A DNA stretch of 64,000 nucleotides from Saccharothrix syringae (GCF_009498035.1 NZ_CP034550.1:186001-250000); one strand, 5' to 3'; numbered from the stretch's first letter, positions 32,773 through 41,697 are shown. Numbers and translations are program-made. Notes: a model not told the origin generated them from the sequence alone.

Positions 32773-33657
32773 GTGTCACCCCGAGAGCTGGTCGTCCTGG
32801 GCACCGCGAGCCAGGTGCCCACCCGCACCCGCAACCACAACGGGTACCTGCTGCGCTGGGACGCGGAGGGCTTCCTGTTCGACCCCGGCGAGGGCACCCA
32901 GCGCCAGATGCTGCGGGCGGGCGTGGCCGCGGGCGACGTCACCGGGCTGTTCATCACCCACTTCCACGGCGACCACTGCCTGGGCGTGCCCGGGGTGGTG
33001 CAGCGCATGTCCCTCGACCGCGTGGCGCACCCCGTGCACGCCCACTACCCGGTCGAGGGCGCCCACTTCTTCGCACGGCTCCGGCACGCCACCTCGTTCC
33101 ACGACGCGGTCGACGTGCGGGAGCACCCGGTCACCGGGCCGGGCGTGGTCGCGGAGGGCGTGTTCGGCGTGGTGGAGGCCCGCCGCCTCGACCACGTGCT
33201 GCCCACCTACGGGTACCGCCTGGTCGAACCGGACGGCCGCACGATGGTCCCCGAGCTGCTGGAGGAGCACGGGATCCGCGGGCCCGCGGTCCGCGCCGTG
33301 CGGTCGCCGCTGCTGGAGCGGGTCAGCGTGCCGCGCCGGGGGCAGCGGTTCGCGTTCGTGATGGACACCCGGCTGTGCGACGGGGTGTACGAGCTGGCCG
33401 AGGGCGCGGACCTGCTGGTGATCGAGTCGACGTTCCTGCACGCCGACGAGGCGCTGGCGGTCGAGTACGGGCACCTGACCGCCCGGCAGGCCGCGCGGGT
33501 GGCGGCCGAGAGCGGGGTGCGCAAGCTCGTGCTCACGCACTTCTCGCAGCGCTACCCGGACCCGTCGGCGTTCCGCGCCGAGGCGGCCGAGGTGTTCGGC
33601 GGGGAGGTCGTGGTGGCCGCCGACCTCGACCGGGTGGCGGTGCCGAAGCGGCGGTGA
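32773..33657 (+). CDS. rnz: Metallo-beta-lactamase-fold ribonuclease Z
   Basis: The 294-residue MBL-fold protein is of the RNase Z type, which matures tRNA 3' ends. The metal motif HFHGDH ([14 protein letters not shown]) is followed by the family's FVMDTR and IESTF blocks and the late HFSQRY histidine. The short flexible-arm region and length match bacterial RNase Z. The tRNAs of this window encode no CCA, consistent with the need for this enzyme. The GTG at 32773 begins [17 protein letters not shown]. Confidence 0.88.
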   Translation: MSPRELVVLGTASQVPTRTRNHNGYLLRWDAEGFLFDPGEGTQRQMLRAGVAAGDVTGLFITHFHGDHCLGVPGVVQRMSLDRVAHPVHAHYPVEGAHFFARLRHATSFHDAVDVREHPVTGPGVVAEGVFGVVEARRLDHVLPTYGYRLVEPDGRTMVPELLEEHGIRGPAVRAVRSPLLERVSVPRRGQRFAFVMDTRLCDGVYELAEGADLLVIESTFLHADEALAVEYGHLTARQAARVAAESGVRKLVLTHFSQRYPDPSAFRAEAAEVFGGEVVVAADLDRVAVPKRR

Positions 33658-34145
33658 GGACCCCGCGCGGTGCTCGACGACCACCGGCCACAGCCGCACC
33701 GTGACGTCGCCCAGCAGGTGCAGCGCGCCGGTGGTGATCGCCACCAGGGCCAGGCCGACCGGCAGGCGCAGCAGCGCGGACCAGTTGCCCGGGTCGGGAA
33801 GGGGCATCTCCTCCTCCTGCGGATCGGCTTCCACGGAGCCGGGTGAACGGGGTCCGGGCGGTGTCGACCATTCCTTTCGGCGGAAATGCGGCGGCAAATT
33901 CCAGGCCGCTCGGAAGCGGAGTACCTGTGCGCGTTCACCAAACCGGTGCTGCCGGCCGGGTTCCGGCGTCGGACGGGCGCGCCCCGCGGTGCCGCGGCCG
34001 CCGCGGTGGGCCGGCGCCTGATCCGCCTGCTGGTCGGCGCGGGCGGGGTCGGGCTGGCGCTCAACCCGGTGGTGGGCGGTGCCCGGACGACCTGCTGGAC
34101 CGCGGCGGAAGTGGCCGCGAGGCGGTCGGGCGGAGGGGTGAGGCG
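33658..34145. other. 488-bp stretch without a secure gene; one possible minus-strand small ORF
   Basis: On the minus strand, AGGAGGAG lies right before an ATG at 33806 that opens a frame MPLPDPGNWSALLRLPVGLA with a hydrophobic segment, a convincing start. The frame then runs on antisense through the RNase Z gene to about 32776 without a family match. It may be a short membrane protein with a lost stop, or spurious. Nothing else is recognisable here. Confidence 0.4.
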
Positions 34146-34904
34146 GTGCGTGCCGGCTTCTCGGTCGACCCGGCCGGGCTGGAGGACCTGGCCAGGCGGT
34201 TCCTCGACGTGGGCGACGCGGTGCGCGGCGACGTGGTGTGGCGCTTCGGGGTGGACACCGGGCAGCTCGCCCCGGACCACCCGCTGCGCGCGGCGGTCAC
34301 CGCCTACCAGGACAGCCTGCGGCGCGCGATGGAGCGGCTGTGCGGCGGTGCCGACCGGGTCGCCGCGGCGCTGTTCGACGTCGCTGCCTACCGCGTCGCG
34401 GACCGGGAACTCGCCGCGCGCCTGACCGCGGTCGACACCCACGACGCGGTGGTGCGCCTGCTGGACGGCTGCAACCCCTTCGTCCACGAGCTGCAGCACC
34501 TGTGGGAGACGGACCGGGACGACCCGGCCGCCCGGCGGCACACGCTGGAGGTCTACGACCGGGCGACCGCGAACCTCGCGCAGGAGCTGCACAGCTGGGC
34601 CGCCGAGCTGGACGCGGTCGCCGCGCGGCCGGACGCCGGGGGAGGGCCGGAGGTCGGGCCGGGGTCCTTCGCCGAGCCGGAAAGCGGGCCGGAATCCGGG
34701 TCGGAGCCGGAACCCGGGCCCGAGACCGGCCCCGGGTCCGAAGCGGAACCCCGGACGGAGTCGCGGCCGGAACCCGGGGCGGACGCCCCGCCCGCCGACG
34801 CGCGGCTCTCGCCCGGCTTGCGCGTCAACGCGAGGCTCGACGCCCTGGTCCTCCAGGGCGAGCGGCGGGCCTGGATCGCCTGGGACGACGGGCCCGCCGC
34901 CTGA
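34146..34904 (+). CDS. ESX/WXG-like helical protein with acidic proline-rich tail
   Basis: The 252-residue protein starts MRAGFSVDPAGLEDLARRF and has long helices resembling EspC/WXG100-like secretion-associated proteins (residues 1-150). A low-complexity Glu/Pro/Gly/Ser tail follows at about 160-215, with repeats of the type PESGPESGSEPEPG. The C-terminal 35 residues end WIAWDDGPAA. No ESX machinery is in the window. The GTG at 34146 has GGAGGGG upstream. Membership of the ESX family is only suggested. Confidence 0.65.
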   Translation: MRAGFSVDPAGLEDLARRFLDVGDAVRGDVVWRFGVDTGQLAPDHPLRAAVTAYQDSLRRAMERLCGGADRVAAALFDVAAYRVADRELAARLTAVDTHDAVVRLLDGCNPFVHELQHLWETDRDDPAARRHTLEVYDRATANLAQELHSWAAELDAVAARPDAGGGPEVGPGSFAEPESGPESGSEPEPGPETGPGSEAEPRTESRPEPGADAPPADARLSPGLRVNARLDALVLQGERRAWIAWDDGPAA

Positions 34905-34920
34905 ACCCGCGCCCCGCGCG

Positions 34921-35787
34921 TCACCCCCGCGCGGCTCCCTCCCGCCCAGCCGCCTCCCGCCCCACCTCGGCCGCCCACTGGTCGCGCACCACGTCCGCCA
35001 ACCCCGAGCACCGCGGCACCCAGCCCAGCGCCCGCAACCGCGTCGTGTCCGCCCGCAGCTCCCGCACCTCGCCGGGGTGCGCGGCCCGCCGCACGACCGG
35101 CACCTCCCGCCCGCTCACCCGCCCCACCTCGGCCAGCACCCCGGTCACGGACGCGGGCGTCGCGCCGACGTTGAACACCTCGTACCCGGCCCCGCCGCCC
35201 CCCACCGCCACCACGAACGCCCGCGCCACGTCCCGCACGTGCACGAAGTCCCGCACCGCCGACCCGTCGCCGAACACCTCCACCGGCGGCAGCCGCCCGG
35301 ACGCCGCGCCGCACGCCCTGGTGACCACCCGCGTGTCGTCCCGGTCGCCGCCGCCCACCACGTTGAACAGCCGCAGCACCACCGCCGACACCAGGCCCGC
35401 CCGCGCGGCCCACGCCAGGGCGTCCTCGGCCGCCGCCTTCGACGCCGCGTACGGGTTGCCCGGCGACCGGGGCGCGTCCTCCGCCACCAGCCCGGTCGGC
35501 GGCGCGCCGTACACCCCGGCGGTGGAGGCCAGCACGAACCGCGGCGGCGGGTGCCGGAGCAGGTTCAGCGTGCCGCCCACGTTCACGTCGTAGTACCGCA
35601 CCGGCTCCTCGAACGACTCGCGCACGCGCGCGAGCCCCGCCAGGTGCACCACCGCGTCCACGTCCGGGACCGGGCCGCAGGTCCGGACATCACCCACCAG
35701 TGGGACGGGCACGTGACCGGCGGTCGCCAGCTCCTCGACGACCACCCGACCGACGTACCCCGAGGCTCCGCTCACCAGCACGCGCAT
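34921..35787 (-). CDS. NAD-dependent epimerase/dehydratase (extended SDR)
   Basis: The 288-residue extended short-chain dehydrogenase has a nucleotide-binding GASGYVG at the N-terminus, the conserved LASTAGVYG and the catalytic YxxxK (NPYAASKAAAED), with VFGDGSAVRDFVHVRDVA typical of UDP-glucose-4-epimerase-like enzymes. It probably modifies a nucleotide sugar; the exact sugar cannot be read. Start ATG at 35787 (MRVLVSGASGY) or 35796. It is convergent with the preceding helical protein gene, 16 bp apart. Confidence 0.9.
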   Translation of the reverse strand: MRVLVSGASGYVGRVVVEELATAGHVPVPLVGDVRTCGPVPDVDAVVHLAGLARVRESFEEPVRYYDVNVGGTLNLLRHPPPRFVLASTAGVYGAPPTGLVAEDAPRSPGNPYAASKAAAEDALAWAARAGLVSAVVLRLFNVVGGGDRDDTRVVTRACGAASGRLPPVEVFGDGSAVRDFVHVRDVARAFVVAVGGGGAGYEVFNVGATPASVTGVLAEVGRVSGREVPVVRRAAHPGEVRELRADTTRLRALGWVPRCSGLADVVRDQWAAEVGREAAGREGAARG

Positions 35788-35905
35788 GGTCGACATCCCA
35801 GCACGCGTCGCCCGGCCGGGGGTCGGGTGATCCGGTGAAAAATTGACCCTAAAGGTGTGGACCGGCGGTACCGATACAACCCGAGTGAGTTACCCGCACC
35901 CAGCC

Positions 35906-36118
35906 ATGCGCACGAGCATCGAGGTCGTGCTCGCGGAGCACGCCGTGCACGAGGCCGAGCGGCAGCGCTTCCTGGAGACGGCCGCGGCGATCGTCGCCGC
36001 CGCGCCGCCGTCGATCGACGACACGCTGCTCGGGCTCACCCTGCCGTTCCCCGGCCCGAGGGGCGCGCGGGCCTTCCTCAACCGGGTTGACCAGGTACTT
36101 CGCGACGCCGCTCGATGA
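35906..36118 (+). CDS. Small hypothetical protein upstream of the ATP-grasp gene
   Basis: The 70-residue protein begins MRTSIEVVLAEHAVHEAER and is mostly helical, with a Pro/Gly-rich turn (LPFPGPRGARAF) before a final helix. Codon use fits the neighbourhood. There is no clear ribosome-binding site; a GTG at 35885 is an alternative start. It precedes the ATP-grasp gene by 150 bp on the same strand. I do not recognise a family. Confidence 0.5.
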   Translation: MRTSIEVVLAEHAVHEAERQRFLETAAAIVAAAPPSIDDTLLGLTLPFPGPRGARAFLNRVDQVLRDAAR

Positions 36119-36268
36119 TCTCGCGCGCCCGGCGCGCAACCCATCGGCAAGTTTCATCCGGTCGTTGCCCGACCGTGCTGGGCCGATCCCATCGCCTGCC
36201 TCTACAGTTCGTGGCACCCGGCGCTCGCCGGCTGTCTCGTCTGCTTCTCATAAAGCGAGTTCTCGGCG

Positions 36269-37699
36269 ATGGATCACGTCTTCCACGCGCTCCAAGCGCG
36301 CCTCCGCACCCTGTTCGGCGACCGGCTGGTCGTGCTCGCGGGCGGCACCCGGCTCAGTAGTCGCGTGGGCGAGCTCCACCAGCTGGGGGCCCGCCGCACG
36401 CTCGTGCTCTCGACGGACGACCACGCGCCCCTGCACGACTCCGAGGTCGCCCGCTGGGTGCCGCTGGGCATCGCGGGCGGGTTCGTCGCGGTCGAGCAGA
36501 ACCGCCTGACCAAGCTGCTGACCTCGCCGAACCGGGCGGTCTGCGACGTGCTCGCGGACTTCGACCCGGCCGGCGAGGCGCTGGTGATCAGCACCCCGTA
36601 CGTGCACACGCCCAGCTTCGCGGGCCGGCCCGTGCTCAACGCCCGCCGCCCCGCGTGGGTGGAGCTGGAGAACAAGACCACCATCGACGCGCTGTGGGAC
36701 GAGCTGTCCGCGCCCCGCGCGCCCGCCGAGGTGCTGGGCCTGGACTTCGAGGCGCTGTGGGCGGCGACCCTGCGGCTCGACCGGGGCGCGGGCGCGGTGT
36801 GGTCCGGCGACGGCCCCGCGATCAACGGCGGCGCGAACTTCGTGCGCCGGGTCCGCGACCGGCAGGAGGCGCGGGAGGCGTTCGACGTGCTCGCCGCCAA
36901 GTGCGAGTTCGTCCGGGTGATGCCGTTCCTGGAGGGCATCCCGGTGAGCGTGCACGGGATCGTGTTCCCCGACGGCACCGCGGTGCTGCGACCGGTGGAG
37001 ATGGTCGTGCCGCGCCGCGCGGGCCAGGCCCGGTTCCTGTACGCGGGCTGCGCGTCGCACTACGACCCGCCCGCCCGCATCCGCGAGCAGATGCGCAACC
37101 TGGCCCGCCGGGTCGGCGAGCGGCTGCGCGAGACCGTGGACTACCGGGGCACCTTCACCCTGGACGGCATCGCCACGGCCGACGGCTTCCTGCCCACCGA
37201 GATCAACACCCGCTACGGCGGCGCGATGGTGTGCTTCGAGGACGCCCTGCCGCAGCTCCCGCTGGCGCTGGTGCAGGTCGCCCTGGTCGCCGGGCACGAC
37301 CTGGGCGTGTCGTCCATCGAGTTCGAGGAGCTGCTGGTCTCGGCGGCGGACACCTACCGGCACGGGTCGGTCGGCGCGAACGTGCGCGCCCTTCACCCGA
37401 CCGAGGTGGTGGAACGCCCGATCGTGTTCACCGAGTGGTCCTGCCGGTGGGCGCACCCCGAGGAGGTGCCGCACGGCGTGCTGCGGCTGCGTCCGTCGCC
37501 GCTGGGCGCCCGGCTGGAGCTGGACTTCGTGGCCGAGCAGCTGCCGCCGGGCCGGCCCGTGGTGGCGCTGACCGTGGCCGCGTTCGCGCTGGCGGACCAG
37601 GACTGGGGCACGTCGCTGGGCCCGCTGGAGCCGGCCGTGCCGGTCGACGACGACGAGCTGGTCGCCCCGGTGGTCGAGCTGGGCGCCGTCACGGCGTGA
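36269..37699 (+). CDS. ATP-grasp protein, possibly PGM1-like peptide ligase
   Basis: The 476-residue protein has a preATP-grasp-like N-terminal domain (RLVVLAGGTRLSSRVGEL, VLSTDDHAPL). ATP-grasp signatures follow in the middle: a nucleotide-binding region near 185-260 and the metal-binding FTLDGIATADGFLPTEINTRYGG at about 295-318. About 100 further residues may form a soluble C-terminal domain. ATP-grasp enzymes join a carboxylate to an amine through an acyl phosphate. The overall layout recalls PGM1-type peptide ligases of pheganomycin biosynthesis, but substrate and partner are unknown. The ATG at 36269 starts MDHVFHALQ. Confidence 0.75.
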   Translation: MDHVFHALQARLRTLFGDRLVVLAGGTRLSSRVGELHQLGARRTLVLSTDDHAPLHDSEVARWVPLGIAGGFVAVEQNRLTKLLTSPNRAVCDVLADFDPAGEALVISTPYVHTPSFAGRPVLNARRPAWVELENKTTIDALWDELSAPRAPAEVLGLDFEALWAATLRLDRGAGAVWSGDGPAINGGANFVRRVRDRQEAREAFDVLAAKCEFVRVMPFLEGIPVSVHGIVFPDGTAVLRPVEMVVPRRAGQARFLYAGCASHYDPPARIREQMRNLARRVGERLRETVDYRGTFTLDGIATADGFLPTEINTRYGGAMVCFEDALPQLPLALVQVALVAGHDLGVSSIEFEELLVSAADTYRHGSVGANVRALHPTEVVERPIVFTEWSCRWAHPEEVPHGVLRLRPSPLGARLELDFVAEQLPPGRPVVALTVAAFALADQDWGTSLGPLEPAVPVDDDELVAPVVELGAVTA

Positions 37700-38453
37700 C
37701 CCCCGGCTCGCCGTACGCGGCGAGCCGGGCGTACCGGTAACCCATGAGCTGCACGGTCACCCCGGGCGGCTGGTTCGGCGGGAACCCCCCGTTCTCGTAC
37801 GCGCGCAACACGTCCGGGTGACCTTGCGCGGTGACGTAGGCCCACACGTCGTCGGTCTCGCCGCCGGCCAGCAGGTGCAGGGCGGTGGTCGCGGCGTCCA
37901 CCAGCAGCGGGGGGAACGTGCCCGCGAACGCGATGCCGCGGGCGACGTCGGTGACGTGCGGTGGCGCGACCTCGGGCACGGCGACGGCCAGCGCCAGGGC
38001 GCACGCCACCTCGGCGCCGCCCAGCGCCTCGAACACCTTCGGGGCGTCCTTGGCCACCGCGTACCGGGTCTGCGTGATCCAGTCGGGGCTGCGCCGGGGC
38101 AGCTCGCGGCGCAGCCGGTTCCACCGGCGGCGGGTGCGGCGGCCGCCGTCGGTGAAGCCCGCGCCCGCCAGCGCCAGGCCGGCCAGCAGGAAGATGACGC
38201 GGTCGCGCACCGCGCCCGGCACCTTGTAGGACGCGCCCAGCTCCGCCAGGAACGGCGCGGCGTGCGCGCTGGCCTCGGACACGGTGTCGTCGTCGAGCAG
38301 CCGCCGCTCCAGGGCGTCGCACGCGGTCAGGTCGCCCTCGGCGGCGCCGCGCAGCATCGCGTCCACCCCGCGCCCGCGCGCCAGGTCGGCCCACGGCACC
38401 TTCCCCAGGCCGCGCAACGGGTCCGGGCGTTGCCAGGCGGCGGGCAGCTCCAT
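37689..38453 (-). CDS. Hypothetical alpha-helical protein (254 aa)
   Basis: I do not recognise this with certainty. The 254-residue protein from the ATG at 38453 (MELPAAWQRPDPLRGLG) has several Ala/Leu-rich helices and an SPDWITQTRYAVAKDAPKVFEALGG segment. It ends VTVQLMGYRYARLAAYGEPG. Oxygenase-like or DUF2236-type proteins (mpaB-type) have comparable helical content, but no motif fixes that. It overlaps the convergent ATP-grasp gene by 11 bases and is divergent from the DNA methyltransferase. Confidence 0.65.
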   Translation of the reverse strand: MELPAAWQRPDPLRGLGKVPWADLARGRGVDAMLRGAAEGDLTACDALERRLLDDDTVSEASAHAAPFLAELGASYKVPGAVRDRVIFLLAGLALAGAGFTDGGRRTRRRWNRLRRELPRRSPDWITQTRYAVAKDAPKVFEALGGAEVACALALAVAVPEVAPPHVTDVARGIAFAGTFPPLLVDAATTALHLLAGGETDDVWAYVTAQGHPDVLRAYENGGFPPNQPPGVTVQLMGYRYARLAAYGEPGVTP

Positions 38454-38524
38454 GCCGCGCAAGCTACGTGATCCCGCCGGGGATCACCCGCCGGCGGTCG
38501 GGCGGCGCACCGTACGATCGCGCG

Positions 38525-39736
38525 GTGCGCGGACCCACCTTCAAGGTCGTCGACCTGTTCTCCGGTGCCGGTGGCATGAGCCTGGGCTTCCAAGCGCACC
38601 GGGACTTCACCATCGTCGGCGCCGCCGACGCCCAGATCGGCAAGCCGTCCTCCCGGCTGGGCTCGTTGCGCTGCAACGGGATCTACCGGGACAACATCGG
38701 CGTCGACCCGCTCCAGGTCGACCTCGGCCGGCTCGACCCGGCCGTGCTGCGGCAGGTGTGGGGCCTGGAGCGGGGCGAGCTGGACGTGCTGGTGGCGTGC
38801 CCGCCGTGCTCGGGCTTCACCCGGATCGCGCCCGCGAACCACCTGCGCGACGACCCGCGCAACTCCCTGGTGGGCCGGGTCGCGGCGTACGTGGCCGAGT
38901 TCCGGCCGCGGGTGATGGTGCTGGAGAACGCGCGCGAGCTGGTCAAGGGCAAGCAGCGGCACCACCTGGAGGGGTTGGCCGAGCAGCTGCTGGAGCTGGG
39001 CTACGAGGTGGACGCCTCGACGCACATGTTCTCCCGGTTCGGCCTGCCGCAGCTGCGCGAGCGGGCCATGGTGGTGGCGGTCGACGCGGGCGTGCCGCTG
39101 CGCACGCTGGAGGACGTGTGGGCCGGCTGGGAGGTCAAGCCCGGCGCGGTGACCGTGCGGCGGGCGATCGGCAGGCTGCCGCACGTGGAGGCGGGCGAGG
39201 CGCACCCGGACGACCCGATGCACGTGTCGCCGTCGTTCCGCCGGGACCGGTCGCTGGAGCGGATGCGGGCCATCCCGGCCGACGGCGGGTCGTGGGGCGA
39301 CCTGGTCGGGTCGGCGGCGGAGCTGCTGCTGAACCCCGCCCAGCGCAAGATCATCACCGAGGGCAAGTGGGGCTCTCACCCGGACGTGTACGGCCGGATG
39401 TGGTGGGACGAGCCCGCGCGCACGATCAAGCGGGAGTGCGGCCACGTCGGCAACGGGCGGTACGCCCACCCCGTGCAGCACCGGCTGTGCACGGTGCGGG
39501 AGATGGCCCTGCTGCAGGGGTTCCCGCGCAGGTTCCGGTTCGACGTGTCGGTGATCGGCAACGCCTACCGGCACCTCGGCGACGCCGTGCCGCCGCTGAT
39601 CTCGTTCCAGCTCGCCGCCCTCGTGAAGTGGATGCTGACCGGTCAGGCGCCCACGGCGAAGGACCTCTGCCTGCCCGGGACCTCGTTGCGGGTGGGTGAC
39701 GTCCGGCCGGTCACGCCGTCCGCACTGGTCGCCTAG
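38525..39736 (+). CDS. DNA (cytosine-5-)-methyltransferase, orphan
   Basis: The 403-residue enzyme has the C5-methyltransferase motifs in order: motif I VVDLFSGAGGMSLGF (SAM binding), motif IV VACPPCSGF with the catalytic cysteine, motif VI VLENARELV, motif VIII near FGLPQLRERAMVVAV and motifs IX-X around REMALLQGFP and VIGNAYRHLGDAVPP. It transfers a methyl group to C5 of cytosine in a short target. No restriction gene or Vsr is adjacent, so it is an orphan, either regulatory or a remnant. The GTG at 38525 begins MRGPTFKVVDLF. Confidence 0.93.
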   Translation: MRGPTFKVVDLFSGAGGMSLGFQAHRDFTIVGAADAQIGKPSSRLGSLRCNGIYRDNIGVDPLQVDLGRLDPAVLRQVWGLERGELDVLVACPPCSGFTRIAPANHLRDDPRNSLVGRVAAYVAEFRPRVMVLENARELVKGKQRHHLEGLAEQLLELGYEVDASTHMFSRFGLPQLRERAMVVAVDAGVPLRTLEDVWAGWEVKPGAVTVRRAIGRLPHVEAGEAHPDDPMHVSPSFRRDRSLERMRAIPADGGSWGDLVGSAAELLLNPAQRKIITEGKWGSHPDVYGRMWWDEPARTIKRECGHVGNGRYAHPVQHRLCTVREMALLQGFPRRFRFDVSVIGNAYRHLGDAVPPLISFQLAALVKWMLTGQAPTAKDLCLPGTSLRVGDVRPVTPSALVA

Positions 39737-39792
39737 GTCACCGTTTGACAACGGTGTGGACTCGAAACGGATCACCGAGGTTTTCCGTCCCC

Positions 39793-39846
39793 TGTGGACA
39801 ACTCCGCTGAACTGCGGAAATCAACTTGTCCACAGCCTGTGGACAG
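39793..39846. promoter_or_regulatory. Cluster of three DnaA-box-like sequences
   Basis: TGTGGACAA (39793-39801), TTGTCCACA (39826-39834) and TGTGGACAG (39838-39846) match or nearly match the actinobacterial DnaA box TTGTCCACA on alternating strands, with a weaker TCATCCACA at 39912-39920. They lie in the 392-bp gap before the surface-protein gene. dnaA and dnaN are not nearby, so this is not recognisably oriC. The rest of the gap shows no gene. Confidence 0.6.
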
Positions 39847-40128
39847 ACATTTCGCCTTGTTCCGAAACGGACTCCGGGTCTCGGTTCTCGACGCGGTGTC
39901 GATCCCTTGGATCATCCACAGTGGAGTCCCGGCGGAGGTTTCCGCACGTCAGTCCCGGTGTAGCGATGTCGGTCTCTTGTGCCTGATCGGGTGACACCCG
40001 ATCGGATATTGTTCCGCCCGATTCTGTCGATCCGGTGTCGAACCCACGCGGAGGCGTTCCGCCGCGTCCGACAGACCCCGCCGCCTTGCACCCCACATCG
40101 GGCTACCTCGCGAGCCTCAAGGAGACAC

Positions 40129-41388
40129 ATGGCATCCCGGTTGACTTCGAAGCGCATCGGGACCGCGGTCCTCGGCGCCTCGGTCGTGCTGACGACCGCC
40201 GCCCTGCCCGCGCTCGCCGACGCGGTGGAGATCATCCCGATCGAGCGCCACGTCAACGGCAAGGACAACCCCGAGTTCTTCAAGCACCACGAGGAGGGCA
40301 TCGAGGTCGGCCTGAAGAACCAGGGGCGCGACTGGTTCGACGCCAACCTCATCCCGCTGTACGTGGTCGAGGACGGTGAGAAGACCGTCGTCAAGGCGTA
40401 CTGCGTGGAGCTGCCGACCGTGCTCAAGGACGGCACGAAGCTGCACGAGGTGCCGTGGGACAAGCACCCCAACCCGAAGACCAAGTTCACCGAGAACGCC
40501 GCCAAGGTGAACTGGATCCTGCACCACAGCTACCCGCAGCTGGACGTCTCGGCCCTGTCGACGGCGACCGGCCGGGACATCGAGGAGCGCGAGGCCATCG
40601 CCGCCACCCAGGCCGCGATCTGGCACTTCAGCGACGGCGTCGACCTGAAGACCGGCGCCGACGCGACCAAGGACGACCGGGACGAGGTCGACCAGGACGT
40701 CCGCGCGGTCTACGACTACCTGACCGGCAGCGAGAACGTCGGCGAGGCCCAGGCGCCCGCGCCGACGCTGAAGATCGAGGCGCCCGAGGTGACCGCGGGC
40801 GAGGCCGGCGGCAAGCTGATCGGGCCGTTCAAGATCACCACCACGGCCGCCTCGGTCACCCTGGAGGTGGACGCGCCCGCCGGCGTCACCCTGACCGACA
40901 AGGACGGCACCCCGCTGCCCCAGGCCGACGGCGGCTTCCAGGCGCAGGCCCAGACGCAGATCGCCGAGGTCTACGTCAAGGTCGCGGCCGGCACCCCGGC
41001 CGGTGAGGTCGAGTTCTCCGTCAAGGCCGACGCCCAGCTCCAGCACGGTCGCCTGTTCGTGTCGGTCTCCTCGGACCAGAAGACCCAGTCGCTGGTGATC
41101 GCCAAGCAGACCCAGGTCGCCGTCGAGGCCGACGCCAAGGCCAGCTGGACCGCGAGCACCGTCGTGACCACCACGACCACGCCGGCCGAGACGACCTCCG
41201 CCACGCCGACGACCACCACCGAGGCCCCGACGACCACCACCACCAGCGCGGTGGCGTCCTCCGGCGGCAACAACGACGACCTGGCCAGCACCGGTGCGTC
41301 GATCTTCGTGCCGCTGCTGGTGGGCCTCGGCCTGCTGGGCGCCGGCGCGGCCGCCCTGCTGGTCGTGCGCCGCAAGCGCACCGCGTAA
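40129..41388 (+). CDS. Thioester-domain (TED) cell-surface protein with LAxTG sorting signal
   Basis: The 419-residue secreted protein has a signal peptide (about 1-30), then a thioester domain whose internal bond should form between C92 (KAYCVELPT) and Q161 (ATQAAIWHFSDG), the diagnostic TED pair. A beta-rich domain (about 200-345) and a Thr/Pro stalk (about 345-375) follow. The C-terminus has LASTG, a hydrophobic helix and RRKR, a class E sortase signal. TED proteins covalently capture amines on target surfaces; in actinomycetes they sit on aerial or substrate hyphae. The ATG at 40129 follows AAGGAG by five bases. A strong terminator follows. Confidence 0.92.
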   Translation: MASRLTSKRIGTAVLGASVVLTTAALPALADAVEIIPIERHVNGKDNPEFFKHHEEGIEVGLKNQGRDWFDANLIPLYVVEDGEKTVVKAYCVELPTVLKDGTKLHEVPWDKHPNPKTKFTENAAKVNWILHHSYPQLDVSALSTATGRDIEEREAIAATQAAIWHFSDGVDLKTGADATKDDRDEVDQDVRAVYDYLTGSENVGEAQAPAPTLKIEAPEVTAGEAGGKLIGPFKITTTAASVTLEVDAPAGVTLTDKDGTPLPQADGGFQAQAQTQIAEVYVKVAAGTPAGEVEFSVKADAQLQHGRLFVSVSSDQKTQSLVIAKQTQVAVEADAKASWTASTVVTTTTTPAETTSATPTTTTEAPTTTTTSAVASSGGNNDDLASTGASIFVPLLVGLGLLGAGAAALLVVRRKRTA

Positions 41389-41400
41389 CCGCGACCCCCT

Positions 41401-41439
41401 GGCGAAGGCCCCCTCGGACGCCCCGAGGGGGCCTTCGCC
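41401..41439 (+). terminator. Rho-independent-type terminator after the TED gene
   Basis: A 17-bp perfect stem (GGCGAAGGCCCCCTCGG and its complement) has a 4-5-nt loop, beginning 13 bases after the stop. Confidence 0.85.
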
Positions 41440-41523
41440 GTGCCCGGCCCCGGTGGTGCGGTTTGTCCCTGGGGACGGCGGGGCGGTTCGGGTAGCCTGC
41501 CTGGTGGAGTGCGAAGGAGCACC

Positions 41524-41697
41524 ATGAACTTCGATGAGATCAAGGGCAAGGCGGCCGAGCTGCTCGAACAGCACCACGAGCAGGTCGACGCCGGGATCGA
41601 CCGGGTGGCGGGGCTCGTCGCCGACCGGATCGGTCACGAGGAGCAGGTGAAGTCGGTGGCCGAGATGGCCAAGGACATCCTCCCGGGTGGGCAGTGA
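41524..41697 (+). CDS. MT0933-like antitoxin protein
   Basis: The 57-residue protein starts MNFDEIKGKAAELLEQHHEQVDAG and matches the small helical MT0933/Rv0909-type antitoxin family in pattern (KxxxLxxxHxxxVDxGIDKVxxxV). It has GAAGGAG before its ATG. Family members are paired with a toxin in some genomes. Here the partner, overlapping by four bases (GTGA), is a glycolipid-binding-like protein, not a toxin. A genuine toxin-antitoxin role is therefore uncertain. Confidence 0.8.
   Translation: MNFDEIKGKAAELLEQHHEQVDAGIDRVAGLVADRIGHEEQVKSVAEMAKDILPGGQ

Noticed and set aside
33886..34425. A plus-strand ORF MRRQIPGRSEAEYLC with a hydrophobic stretch
   Set aside because: No ribosome-binding site is seen, it runs out of frame over the better supported gene at 34146-34904, and it has no recognisable domain.
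11009..39736. HNH nuclease and the orphan C5 methyltransferase as a restriction-modification pair
   Set aside because: They are 27 kb apart, the nuclease is on a mobile element with different base composition, and nothing in the sequence links them.
39793..39846. Chromosomal replication origin
   Set aside because: DnaA boxes are few and neither dnaA nor dnaN flanks them. It was kept only as a box cluster.
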